Below, piece after piece: positions 35,159 through 43,349 of a stretch of 64,000 nt of DNA. How positions within the stretch are numbered: position 1 is the stretch's first letter; each line of letters starts with the position of its first letter. The notes below the pieces were generated by a model. It had not been told where the DNA came from and did not search any database. It saw only the letters and a program-made list of their open reading frames with translations. The stretch comes from Pseudomonas sp. 30_B (lineage in GTDB: Bacteria > Pseudomonadota > Gammaproteobacteria > Pseudomonadales > Pseudomonadaceae). The DNA lies in the NCBI RefSeq assembly GCF_017491605.1, contig NZ_JAFGYY010000012.1, forward strand, positions 72,934-136,933, read 5' to 3'. Position numbers and translations under genes: made by a program.

Positions 35159-35326
35159 TGAAGGCACTCCTGGAGCATCGTTTCGCCCCTGCTCGCGCGG
35201 GCGGGGGCTTGGTTGTGGGCATGCGGCGAATGCGCTCGGGCCGCCGGCGAGCATCCAGCCCGCCATCGCGGCAGCGCATCGCAGGGCGGTTCGCCGACTG
35301 ACATTCATCGGGGCAAGGGCGCGGCG

Positions 35327-36418
35327 TTATCCGAACAGGCGCATCAGTGCGGTCAGCTTGCGCAGCGTCAGGTCCGGGCTGCGTCGCAGGTTGCGCAACA
35401 ACGCGCGCAGATTGCTCAGGCTGAGCCTGGGCCGGGTGAAGCTCTTGGGCATGCGCTGCCCCCACTGCGCCATGGCTTCGGCGCTGACGTAATGAACGCC
35501 GGTGGGGGCCGAGGCCGTGAACAGGTCGCCGTCGCAGTAGTGCTCGTGCTTGTCGCCCCAGGGGTCCTGCCAGTAGTCGAAGATCTGGCTGCCGAGGATG
35601 TGCCGGCCGATGCCCCAGGCATGCTTCCAGTCGCGCTCGCGCAGGACGCGCTGGCCCATGCCCACGGCGTCGGCATCGACCAGTTCATAGGCGCTGTGGC
35701 TGTACGTCGCCACGAAGCCCTGGGCGATTGCCAGGGTATGGTGATCCGCCGGCGTTTCGCCCCGGTTCAGGCGCATGAAGGCCACGATGGGCGACCCGTC
35801 CGCAAGTACCTGCACGTCGCTGGGAATGAAGCCGAGATGCTGCGTGTACCAGCCGCAGGTGGCCTGGTAGTCGGCGACTTCGAGGACGACGTGGCCGAGC
35901 CTCAGCACCTCCGGTGGGGCAATCGGAGGGCGCTGGGTGCTGTTGATGCGCGGTTGCTGCAGGGCGAAATTGAGCGCCAGCGCCTGCCGATGGGAGAGGG
36001 GATCGCTGGGCGATTGCCCGTGGATGACCTCGACGATGAATCCGGAGGGATCGGTCAGCCTGACCTGCCGTCCACCGCCCGGATGGGAAATCTCTTCGAT
36101 CGCCGACACCCCCGGAATCCGGGCCAGCCGCTCCAGGTCCTCCCGACTGTCCACTTCCAGTCCGAAACCCAGGAAGCGCGCCTGCTCGGCACGGTGGACG
36201 CGGTAGCAATAGGGCGTCGGATCGGCGGCGCGCAGGTACAGCGCATCCGCATCCCGATGGCTGATCGTCAGGCCGAAATCAGTCAGGAAGCGCGCCGCCT
36301 CGTCCAGGTCGGGGCGCTCGAAGATCAGGTGGGCGAGCCGCTGGGCCTTCACCGTGGGGGCGGAATGCCGGGCCGGTTCAGGTGTTGCCAGGCGAGGTAA
36401 TGCAGGAGTGCTGGTCAT
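35327..36418 (-). CDS. Extradiol ring-cleavage dioxygenase (VOC superfamily)
   Basis: This 363-residue type I extradiol dioxygenase has two vicinal-oxygen-chelate halves. The iron ligands are visible in the C-terminal half: His in LGHVVLEV, His in ADHHTLAI, and Glu in KHEHYCDGD; the GIGRHILGSQIFDYW signature is also present. It opens a catechol-type ring beside the hydroxyls using O2. The N-terminal 30 residues and C-terminal basic tail are longer than usual. The ATG at 36418 has GGAG about 9 nt upstream. It is the first enzyme gene after the TetR gene at 36503 on the minus strand. Confidence 0.88.
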   Translation of the reverse strand: MTSTPALPRLATPEPARHSAPTVKAQRLAHLIFERPDLDEAARFLTDFGLTISHRDADALYLRAADPTPYCYRVHRAEQARFLGFGLEVDSREDLERLARIPGVSAIEEISHPGGGRQVRLTDPSGFIVEVIHGQSPSDPLSHRQALALNFALQQPRINSTQRPPIAPPEVLRLGHVVLEVADYQATCGWYTQHLGFIPSDVQVLADGSPIVAFMRLNRGETPADHHTLAIAQGFVATYSHSAYELVDADAVGMGQRVLRERDWKHAWGIGRHILGSQIFDYWQDPWGDKHEHYCDGDLFTASAPTGVHYVSAEAMAQWGQRMPKSFTRPRLSLSNLRALLRNLRRSPDLTLRKLTALMRLFG

Positions 36419-36502
36419 TGTTCTTGTTCTCCGAACTTTTTTCGGGCAACAGTCGGCCGCGCCCCGTCCGGGCGGGGCGACAACCACATCGATTGGGCGG
36501 AT

Positions 36503-37117
36503 CTAGCCGAGTGCGGGGAGTGCCGGCAGCTCCGTCGTCGCGAGGTTTCTGGCTTCCTCGAAGGGCACGCCCAGCGCCCGCAGCAGGAATTCCGACGTGT
36601 CGGTGCCGGCTTCGCGCCAGGTCTTGTGTCCTTCCAGCACCAGGAACATCGCCCCCAGCACCGCGCTGGATATCAGCGTGATGACCGAGAGCAGCTGGTC
36701 CTGCTGGAAGCGGTAGCGCTGGCTGGCGAAGCCTTCCAGCAGGTCCTTGGTCGCCTGGCTGACGAACATCTCGCGCAGGGACGAGTCGCTCATGGCGAAG
36801 CGATGGATGAAGGAGCCCCACTGGGGTTCGTCATGGGCGCGCCGGATGAAGAAGCGGACGCCATTGGCAAGCCGTTGGGCGGGGTCGGCGAGTTCCTCGA
36901 AACTCTTCCTGACCCGTTCATGCATCTCGGCGCTGAGATGGGCGGCAACCGATTCGAAGAGCTGCTCCATGCTGGGCACGTTGTTGTAGACGGTGCCGCG
37001 GGCGACGTTGGCCTCGACCGCCAGGTCGCTGATGCTCACATCGGCCGCGCCGCGTTCGGCGAAGAGTCGCAGGGCGGCCTGATGGATGCGTCGCTGTGCA
37101 GGGCTCAGGGATTTCAC
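36503..37117 (-). CDS. TetR-family regulator of the aromatic cluster (first)
   Basis: This protein of about 204 residues has the TetR helix-turn-helix at its N-terminus (HQAALRLFAERGAADVSISDLAVEANVARGTVYNNV). A C-terminal ligand domain with 'RRAHDEPQWGSFIHRF' follows. The GTG at 37117 was chosen because TGGAGAG lies 6-7 nt ahead; an in-frame GTG at 37123 and ATG at 37156 also exist. Two TTGAAC-N6-GTTCAA sites lie just upstream. It is followed by the dioxygenase gene. It resembles the second TetR protein encoded upstream, so the pair may be paralogues. Confidence 0.85.
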   Translation of the reverse strand: MKSLSPAQRRIHQAALRLFAERGAADVSISDLAVEANVARGTVYNNVPSMEQLFESVAAHLSAEMHERVRKSFEELADPAQRLANGVRFFIRRAHDEPQWGSFIHRFAMSDSSLREMFVSQATKDLLEGFASQRYRFQQDQLLSVITLISSAVLGAMFLVLEGHKTWREAGTDTSEFLLRALGVPFEEARNLATTELPALPALG

Positions 37118-37147
37118 GGGCACTCTCCAGAATTGTCTCTGGATAGA

Positions 37148-37167
37148 ATTGAACACTCATGTTCAAT
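37148..37167. promoter_or_regulatory. Inverted repeat operator, site 1 (TTGAAC-N6-GTTCAA)
   Basis: ATTGAACA-CTCA-TGTTCAAT is a perfect 8-bp dyad 31 bp upstream of the chosen TetR start. It shares the TTGAAC-N6-GTTCAA form with the copy at 37269-37286. Confidence 0.7.
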
Positions 37168-37268
37168 TTCGGTCAATGAGAATTTTCGAATGTCTGCCGT
37201 GATGCGTGGAATTTCCAGCTATATGCTTGGCCTTTGGGCGGCTGGATGCTGATTTTTTGCGGGTTTGT

Positions 37269-37286
37269 TTGAACGTAATTGTTCAA
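37269..37286. promoter_or_regulatory. Inverted repeat operator, site 2 (TTGAAC-N6-GTTCAA)
   Basis: TTGAAC-GTAATT-GTTCAA lies in the gap between the two TetR genes, about 120 bp from the first copy. Both sit in an A/T-rich stretch, fitting a promoter with a pair of repressor sites. Confidence 0.65.
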
Positions 37287-37412
37287 TTATGGGTCGCAGC
37301 GCGGGCTGCATATTCCTCAGGCCTGGCCTGCGCTGGACGGCGCCTCAGGAGCGGAAGCCAAACCCGACGGAACAGGATTGCGCCGCAGCACAGCCAGCGA
37401 CTTGGCTGGCCG

Positions 37413-38075
37413 TCAGGCGCCCACAGAAGCGTCGGGCAGCGGCAGGCTGGCGATCTTCCTGGCCCTGGCCGGCGTGGCGCCCAGGGCCTTGAGGATCATT
37501 TCCGCGACCTGCATGTCATGGCCGGCGACGGCGCGCCCCTCGACGACCGAGCGCATCGCCCCGGTGGTGCAGGAAACCACCAGGTCCAGGGCGACGCTCT
37601 CGTCGTGGTAGGAGAGCGCGCCTTCACGCAGACCTTCCTGCAAGTCTTCGAGCACGTGGGCGGCCAGGCGCGAGCGAATCGCCTGGTCGAAATGGAAGAT
37701 GCGCAGCAGTGCGCTGGCCCATTGATGATCCTCGGCGGCCCGGCGTATGAACATGCGCACGCCGATGGAAAGCCGCTGGGCACCGCTGCGCACGTCAGCG
37801 CTCAACGCAGAAATGGCATCGGAAAATTCGTCGGCCATCGCGATGCCCACGGCTTCGAGCACTTCTTCGCGGGTGCGGAAGTAGTTGTAGATGGTGCCGT
37901 TGGAGACTTCCGCCTCGGTGGCCACTTCGAGCAGGGCAATTTCCCCCACCTCCTTGCGCGCAACCAGGCGCAACGCCGCATCGATCAGACCGCGGCGAGT
38001 GCGTTCGCGCTTCTTGTGGCCGCGCGTGAGTGGCTGTGGCGAGTCCGTTTCGGACTCAGGGGTGGGGGTGGACAT
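37413..38075 (-). CDS. TetR-family regulator of the aromatic cluster (second)
   Basis: This 220-residue protein carries a TetR DNA-binding region (RRGLIDAALRLVARKEVGEI, then ATEAEVSNGTIYNYF). Its ligand domain contains 'RRAAEDHQWASALLRIFHF', very like the matching region in the first TetR protein of the cluster. The ATG at 38075 lies only 2 nt after the hydroxylase stop, so translation is probably coupled. Having two related repressors in one cluster suggests that two signals or two promoters are controlled. The N-terminal 20 residues are polar and disordered. Confidence 0.87.
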   Translation of the reverse strand: MSTPTPESETDSPQPLTRGHKKRERTRRGLIDAALRLVARKEVGEIALLEVATEAEVSNGTIYNYFRTREEVLEAVGIAMADEFSDAISALSADVRSGAQRLSIGVRMFIRRAAEDHQWASALLRIFHFDQAIRSRLAAHVLEDLQEGLREGALSYHDESVALDLVVSCTTGAMRSVVEGRAVAGHDMQVAEMILKALGATPARARKIASLPLPDASVGA

Positions 38076-38077
38076 CG

Positions 38078-39733
38078 TCAGGCTCGCAATCGGGGAGGCT
38101 CCACGATGGTAGCGGAAACGCCACGACCGTTGGAGTCGTCCCCTGCCAGTAGCACGCGGCACGCCTCCAGCAGTTGGCCCGCGTCCGCGGCCGGGGCGTA
38201 ATGCATGATGTGGCGATCGGGGCGGACCGCGACCAGCGTGCCCTTGGCTGCCAGTGACAGGAGATGGTGGTTCAGGTCTTCCACCGTCGTTGCGTTGCCC
38301 GCCGGGTGCTGGCCACAGGGCACCACCTGGAGGAAACCGCCGCCGATGCCTTTCCAGGCGGTGACCTGGGCAGGGGACAGGTGCGCCGTCGGGTCGACGC
38401 CCAGTCCTACCAGGGTGAGGCTGTCGCCCAGCGCGACGTCGCTCAGTTGTATCCCGCCCAGCGCGTTGCGAACCCAAGCCTGGGGGAACAGGCCGCCGCT
38501 CACCAGCCGGCCGCTTCGGCGATGGGGCTTGAACAGGCCCTGCCGGAAGCGGTTCTTCGGCTTGATCTCCAGGTCCTCGAAGTACTTGCGCGTGGCGGGC
38601 GTCAATGCCAGCAGGCGCATCAGGCCGTGGGTCAGCACGGCGGCGAGCCTGCTCCTGGGCATCACGAGGCGCCCCATGAGCTTGGCCATGTCGATCATCG
38701 CCTTGGCGTGCGGGCGGCGTTCCTGGTCGTAGGTATCCAGTACCGAGGCGCTGGCCTGGCCGCGCAGCACCCAGGCGAGCTTCCAGGCAAGGTTGGACAC
38801 ATCGCGGAGACCGGCCACCAGGCCCTGGCCGACGAAGGGCGGGGTGATATGGGCGGCATCGCCGACGAGGAAGACGCGCCCCTTGCTGAAGCGGTTGCAG
38901 CAGCGGGCGTGGAACCGGTACACGGCCTTGCGTTCGATCTTCAGTTCTCGCGGGTCGATCCAGGGGGCGATGAGTCGCGCGATGTTTTCCGGGTCTTCCA
39001 TTTCTTCCCGGGTTTCTCCCGGCTGCAGCATGAACTCCCAGCGCTCCCGGCCGCCGGGCGCGGGCATGTGCGGGATCGGGCGGTTGGGGTCGCAGATGAA
39101 CTCGACGTGGTCGATGGCCTTTGCATGTCGATCACCGGCGTCGACGATCAGCCAGTCCTCGGCATAGGTCTGGCCTTCGAAGTCCTGGCCGATCAGGCTC
39201 CTGACCCTGGAGCTGGCGCCGTCGGCGCCGACCAGGTAACGGGCACGAATGAGGTGCACCTGGCCCTGCTCATCGCGCACGGAAGCGACCACGCCGTCCG
39301 CTTCCTCGTCCATGCCTTCCAGCTCATAGCCGCCCAGGCTGCTGACCGATTCCAGCTGGGCGGCCTTGTCCCGCATCGCATGCTCGAGGTCGGGTTGGTA
39401 GAAGGTCACCAGCTTCGGGTGGCCATCGATACAGCCCGCGGTGTTGGCTCGGCCGAACTGCCCGAGCAGGGGCGAGTGCATCCGCACTTCTGAAATCACC
39501 TTCTTCTCGAAGGCATCTTCCGCCAGCCCGGCGAGCTGCAGGATGCGCAGCGCCTCGTTGTCCAGGGCGATCGCGCGAGGCATCAGCAGGACCTCATGGG
39601 CCTTGTCCAGGACCAGCGTCCGCACACCATGGCGTCCCAGCAGCGCGGCGAGGGTCGCGCCGGCGGGACCATTGCCGATGATCAGTACATCTGTCGCTTC
39701 CGGAAGCAGTTCAGGGGGTTTCTTGTTGTTCAT
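38078..39733 (-). CDS. FAD-dependent aromatic hydroxylase (MhpA/PheA-like monooxygenase)
   Basis: This 551-residue flavoprotein monooxygenase has the FAD motif IIGNGPAGATLAALL near residue 18, the DG motif 'LVGADGASSRVRS' near residue 167, and the second FAD motif 'VFLVGDAAHITPPFVGQG' near residue 290. A C-terminal thioredoxin-like region follows. It adds a hydroxyl group to a phenolic ring using NAD(P)H and O2, the step that makes the catechol for the extradiol enzyme. The ATG at 39733 is the first gene on this minus-strand unit. The substrate cannot be told from sequence. Confidence 0.9.
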   Translation of the reverse strand: MNNKKPPELLPEATDVLIIGNGPAGATLAALLGRHGVRTLVLDKAHEVLLMPRAIALDNEALRILQLAGLAEDAFEKKVISEVRMHSPLLGQFGRANTAGCIDGHPKLVTFYQPDLEHAMRDKAAQLESVSSLGGYELEGMDEEADGVVASVRDEQGQVHLIRARYLVGADGASSRVRSLIGQDFEGQTYAEDWLIVDAGDRHAKAIDHVEFICDPNRPIPHMPAPGGRERWEFMLQPGETREEMEDPENIARLIAPWIDPRELKIERKAVYRFHARCCNRFSKGRVFLVGDAAHITPPFVGQGLVAGLRDVSNLAWKLAWVLRGQASASVLDTYDQERRPHAKAMIDMAKLMGRLVMPRSRLAAVLTHGLMRLLALTPATRKYFEDLEIKPKNRFRQGLFKPHRRSGRLVSGGLFPQAWVRNALGGIQLSDVALGDSLTLVGLGVDPTAHLSPAQVTAWKGIGGGFLQVVPCGQHPAGNATTVEDLNHHLLSLAAKGTLVAVRPDRHIMHYAPAADAGQLLEACRVLLAGDDSNGRGVSATIVEPPRLRA

Positions 39734-39808
39734 ACCGAGCCCTTGTTGTGATTGAGGTCGTGAGACACGAAGGTCCCATCGTCAGGCGTGACTCAGGTTA
39801 ATTAAAAA

Positions 39809-39822
39809 TGAGACTAGTATCA
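39809..39822. promoter_or_regulatory. Near-palindrome in the divergent hydroxylase/regulator gap
   Basis: TGAGACTAGTATCA is a 14-bp near-perfect dyad centred on ACTAGT, lying in the A/T-rich gap upstream of the hydroxylase. It may bind the wHTH-ATPase regulator encoded divergently, but this is a guess from position. Confidence 0.35.
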
Positions 39823-39961
39823 ATATTGGATTTTGTGTCAGTATTTCATGGCTGCAGGATTCACCTGCGCGATGCGCTCCGGCATGCGACAAGCTCCGGC
39901 ACAACCGTTGTCCGGGGCCCGCCGAGACGGCTGCTGGTCCCCGGTTCGTGACGGGGCATCG

Positions 39962-42889
39962 ATGGGTATTCTTCCGAGCCAACAGGTACCGAACGTGGCG
40001 CGTTTGCAGGCCAGTCCAGACCCTCTGCGGATCCGTTTCGCCGATTTCGAGCTCGACGAGGCCAATGCCTGCCTGATGCGGCATGGCGAGGCCGTGGCGC
40101 TCACGCCAACGCCTTTCGCGCTGCTCTGCGCACTGGCGCGCGAGCCGGGCAGGTTGTGGCGAAAGGACGCCTTGCTGGATGCGGTCTGGGGCCACCGGTT
40201 CGTCAGCGAGTCGGTGCTCAAGACGGCCATCAGCGAACTGCGCCTGGCCCTGGGCGACAACCCGAGACAGCCGAGCATCATCGAGACCGTGTCGCGCCAT
40301 GGTTACCGCTTCATTGCCCATACCTCACCGGCGCATCCGAGTGGAAGCGTCGCGGCGCCGGATGCGGGCGGCTCCCCGGCGCCGCCGTTCGTCGGGAGGG
40401 CCGCCGCGCTGTCCAGGCTGGATGGGGCCTGGCAACGTGTGCAGGGTGGGCAGCGGGCGCTGGTCTGGCTGGCGGGGGAGCCCGGGATGGGGAAGACAAC
40501 ACTCATCGACCAGTTCGTCAGCGGGCTGGAAGGCGTTGCCTGCGCACGCGGTCATTGCGTCGAGCACTTCGGAACTGCTGAACCCTACCTGCCGGTTCTC
40601 GAGGCGCTCTCGCAATTGTGCCGTGCCGATCCGCAGCTGCCGGAACTGCTCCGTAGCGTTGCGCCGACCTGGCTGATGCAGTTTCCCTGGCTGTGCAGCG
40701 TAATGGAGCGGGAAGCGTTGCGGAGGGAAATGGTGGGCGTCGGCCCGGAGCGCATGCTGCGCGAAATGGGCGAGTTGCTGGAGCGCTACACCGAGCAGCG
40801 ACCGTTGCTGCTGGTGACCGAGGACCTGCACTGGAGCGATCGATCCACCGTCCAGCTGATCGCCTACCTCGCGCGCCGTCGCGGGCGTATCCGCATGATG
40901 TGGCTGGCGAGCTTCCGGGTGGCGGAGGTGGTCGCGCTCGATCACCCGCTGGGCGCCTTGCGCCATGAGCTTCGCTTGCAGCGGCTGTGCGACGAGATAA
41001 TGCTCGATCCCTTCTCCGAGACCGAAGTCGCCGACTACGTGGCGCTGTCTTCGCCGGCGCTCGCCCGCGACGAATCCTTCGTTCGGGCCTTGCACCAGCG
41101 TACCGACGGCGTACCCCTGTTCGTGTCGTCGATCATCGACGAAGTGATCGACCCGACACGCGAAACCCGTGACGCCACGGCCGCCCTTGCCCAGGTTGGC
41201 GTACCACAGGGCCTGCTGGCGATCCTCGACAATTACCTCGCAAGGCTCGACGGCGAACAGCGCGTCCTGCTGACAACCGCTGCGGTATGCGGTGTCGAGT
41301 TTCGCCTGGAGACCGTCTCGGAGGTTATCGGACGCGACCTGGCCGAGGTCGCCAATGCCTGCGAGCAGATGGTGCTTGCGCATCTCTGGTTGGCGCATTC
41401 GCGCGTTTCTGATGGCGAATACGGCAGCGAATCGCATTACGCCTTCCGCCATGCACTGTTTCGCCGGATGGTGTACGAGCGCACGCCTCATCCGGTCCGG
41501 GCGCGTCTTCACCTGCAGGTCGGCGTTGCCCTCGAGCGTGAGCGCTGCGCCGGGGTGCCCGTGCCCGCCGCTGAGCTGGCGATGCATTTCGACCGGGCAC
41601 GGCAGCCCTTGGCTGCGCTGCGTTATTACGCGGAGGCGATGGAAGCGGCGCTGCTGCACTTCAGCCCGGCGTCGGCGCTTGGCCTGAGCCCGCGCGTCGC
41701 GCTCCAGTTGGAGCGTGCACCGGCAGGAGCCGAGCGCGATGCGCTGGCGATCAGCCTGGCCACGCTGGAGGGCGTCGCGGCTTTCCAGATGTTCGGCCTC
41801 GACGGGCAGGCGGGAGAGGCTTTCGAACGTGCCTACGGACTGCTGGAAAAGTTGCCGGGACATCCCATGAGCGGACGTCTCCTGCACGGTTATGGCTACC
41901 TGCTGAGTCTGCGCGGGGAATACGCCCGAGCACTGGCCGTAGCCCAACGCGCCGAGGCGCTTTCCGCGCTGGCAAACGATCCGCAGCTGATGCTGGCGGC
42001 CTGCATCGTGCATAGCGAGGTACTGCATCTCCAGGGCCGTACACAGCCGGCTCGCGATTGGCTTGAGCGCGCGCTCGCCATTGCCGAATCCCTGGATATC
42101 GGAGCGGGTGAAGTCGTCGCGGCAGATCCCCAGGTAATGCTGCTGGGCATGCTGGCCATCGAGCTGCTGCGCGGCGGGCTGCTCGAGCAGGCCCGCCACA
42201 GCATGCGGCGGGCGCAGGCCCGCGCAGCGATGCTGCGACAGCCAATGGCACAGTTGGTCGCCTGCTGGCATGAGTTGCTGATGGAAGTTCGCCTGGGCAA
42301 TGCCGAGCGCGTGCGGGAACGGGTGGAAGACCTGCAGGCACTGGTCGACGAACACGCGCTTGCCCTCGGGCGGACGGCCTGCGGTTGGTGGCGTGGCTGG
42401 GTGGAGGCACGCCTGGGTTCGCCGCGTGATGGCCATCGGCGCATACGCGAGGCCTTCGAAGCCCATGCCAGTCTTGGCATGCGCGCCGGCTCCAGCGAAG
42501 TGCTTGGCTATGCGGCCGAGGCGCTGCTGCTGGCGGGCGATATTGAAGGTGCGCAAGGCGAACTGCAGGAAGCGCTGCGGGTGGCCGCCGAACTGGGCGA
42601 GAGCGTTTATCTGCCGCAACTGCTCCTGCTCCGGGCCGCCATCGCCCGGGCGCTGGGGGAGGGCGAAAGCGCCGGCGCTGCGGTGCGCAGTGCCCTTCAG
42701 GAGGCGCGCGAGCAGGAAGCGCCCTGGCTCGAACTCCTTGCGCTCGTCGAGCTATGCACCCAATGCGAAGCGACGGACCAGGAGCGCCAGGCGCTGGAAC
42801 GGCTCGTCGAGCGGCTTCCCGAAGCAGAGGGCAGCGAGCCGATGAGGCGTGCCAGGGCGCTGCTGCTTCCCCTCGATCGGGTCGGCTGA
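39962..42889 (+). CDS. Large transcriptional regulator: winged helix, ATPase, TPR-like repeats
   Basis: From ATG 39962 this encodes 975 residues. An OmpR/ToxR-type winged helix occupies about residues 20-115 (IRFADFELDEANACL, VWGHRFVSESVLKTAISELR, HGYRFI). An AAA-type ATPase follows with a Walker A GEPGMGKTT near residue 175 and Walker B-like 'LLLVTEDLHWSD' near residue 280. The remaining 600 residues are helical, TPR-like. Such proteins act as ATP-dependent activators, in the general style of MalT or CadC-like fusions. It is divergent from the aromatic hydroxylase and so a candidate activator. Earlier in-frame starts at 39833 and 39848 exist; none has a good ribosome site. Confidence 0.8.
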   Translation: MGILPSQQVPNVARLQASPDPLRIRFADFELDEANACLMRHGEAVALTPTPFALLCALAREPGRLWRKDALLDAVWGHRFVSESVLKTAISELRLALGDNPRQPSIIETVSRHGYRFIAHTSPAHPSGSVAAPDAGGSPAPPFVGRAAALSRLDGAWQRVQGGQRALVWLAGEPGMGKTTLIDQFVSGLEGVACARGHCVEHFGTAEPYLPVLEALSQLCRADPQLPELLRSVAPTWLMQFPWLCSVMEREALRREMVGVGPERMLREMGELLERYTEQRPLLLVTEDLHWSDRSTVQLIAYLARRRGRIRMMWLASFRVAEVVALDHPLGALRHELRLQRLCDEIMLDPFSETEVADYVALSSPALARDESFVRALHQRTDGVPLFVSSIIDEVIDPTRETRDATAALAQVGVPQGLLAILDNYLARLDGEQRVLLTTAAVCGVEFRLETVSEVIGRDLAEVANACEQMVLAHLWLAHSRVSDGEYGSESHYAFRHALFRRMVYERTPHPVRARLHLQVGVALERERCAGVPVPAAELAMHFDRARQPLAALRYYAEAMEAALLHFSPASALGLSPRVALQLERAPAGAERDALAISLATLEGVAAFQMFGLDGQAGEAFERAYGLLEKLPGHPMSGRLLHGYGYLLSLRGEYARALAVAQRAEALSALANDPQLMLAACIVHSEVLHLQGRTQPARDWLERALAIAESLDIGAGEVVAADPQVMLLGMLAIELLRGGLLEQARHSMRRAQARAAMLRQPMAQLVACWHELLMEVRLGNAERVRERVEDLQALVDEHALALGRTACGWWRGWVEARLGSPRDGHRRIREAFEAHASLGMRAGSSEVLGYAAEALLLAGDIEGAQGELQEALRVAAELGESVYLPQLLLLRAAIARALGEGESAGAAVRSALQEAREQEAPWLELLALVELCTQCEATDQERQALERLVERLPEAEGSEPMRRARALLLPLDRVG

Positions 42890-43016
42890 ACGGTCGCTGC
42901 GTCAGGCCTGCTGCGCGTGCTGGTGAGCGTCCTGACCGAAGCCTGACTGTCCGCTTACGACTCCGCGATTCGACCTGTCTAGGCTGCGATCGAACTTTCG
43001 ATCTTCTGGTCTAGCC

Positions 43017-43232
43017 ATGGTCCTCAACCCCGAATCCAAATACCCGACTCGCCGCGCCTACGTGGTGAAACTGCAGAACGATGCGACGCCGGCCACGCTC
43101 GTCGGCCGCGTCGAGAACCTGGTTACCGGGCATCAGCGCGAGTTCGCCTGCGCCGGCGAGCTGCTGCGTGCCATCAGCGCCGACCTGGCCGTCTCGGCAG
43201 GCCCGCAGGCAGAAGACTCCGCCGAAGACTGA
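43017..43232 (+). CDS. Small conserved-looking hypothetical protein (71 aa)
   Basis: I do not recognise a named family. The protein is soluble, without signal or membrane segment, and runs from MVLNPESKYPTRRAYVVKL through 'LVGRVENLVTGHQREF' to an acidic tail. The middle reads like a small beta-sheet with a helix ('GELLRAISADL'). Balanced composition and the A/T drop before it suggest a genuine gene. It sits 117 bp before the RND operon on the same strand, but I see no link in function. Confidence 0.6.
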   Translation: MVLNPESKYPTRRAYVVKLQNDATPATLVGRVENLVTGHQREFACAGELLRAISADLAVSAGPQAEDSAED

Positions 43233-43349
43233 CCTCTGACACCCGGCTGGATGCCCGAGCGTAGCGACCGAATCGCGACCGTTGGCTGACAACTTCGCCG
43301 CGTAAAAACCTCACGCTCAGCACTGCCGAATTCCTGCGAGTCCCTATCG

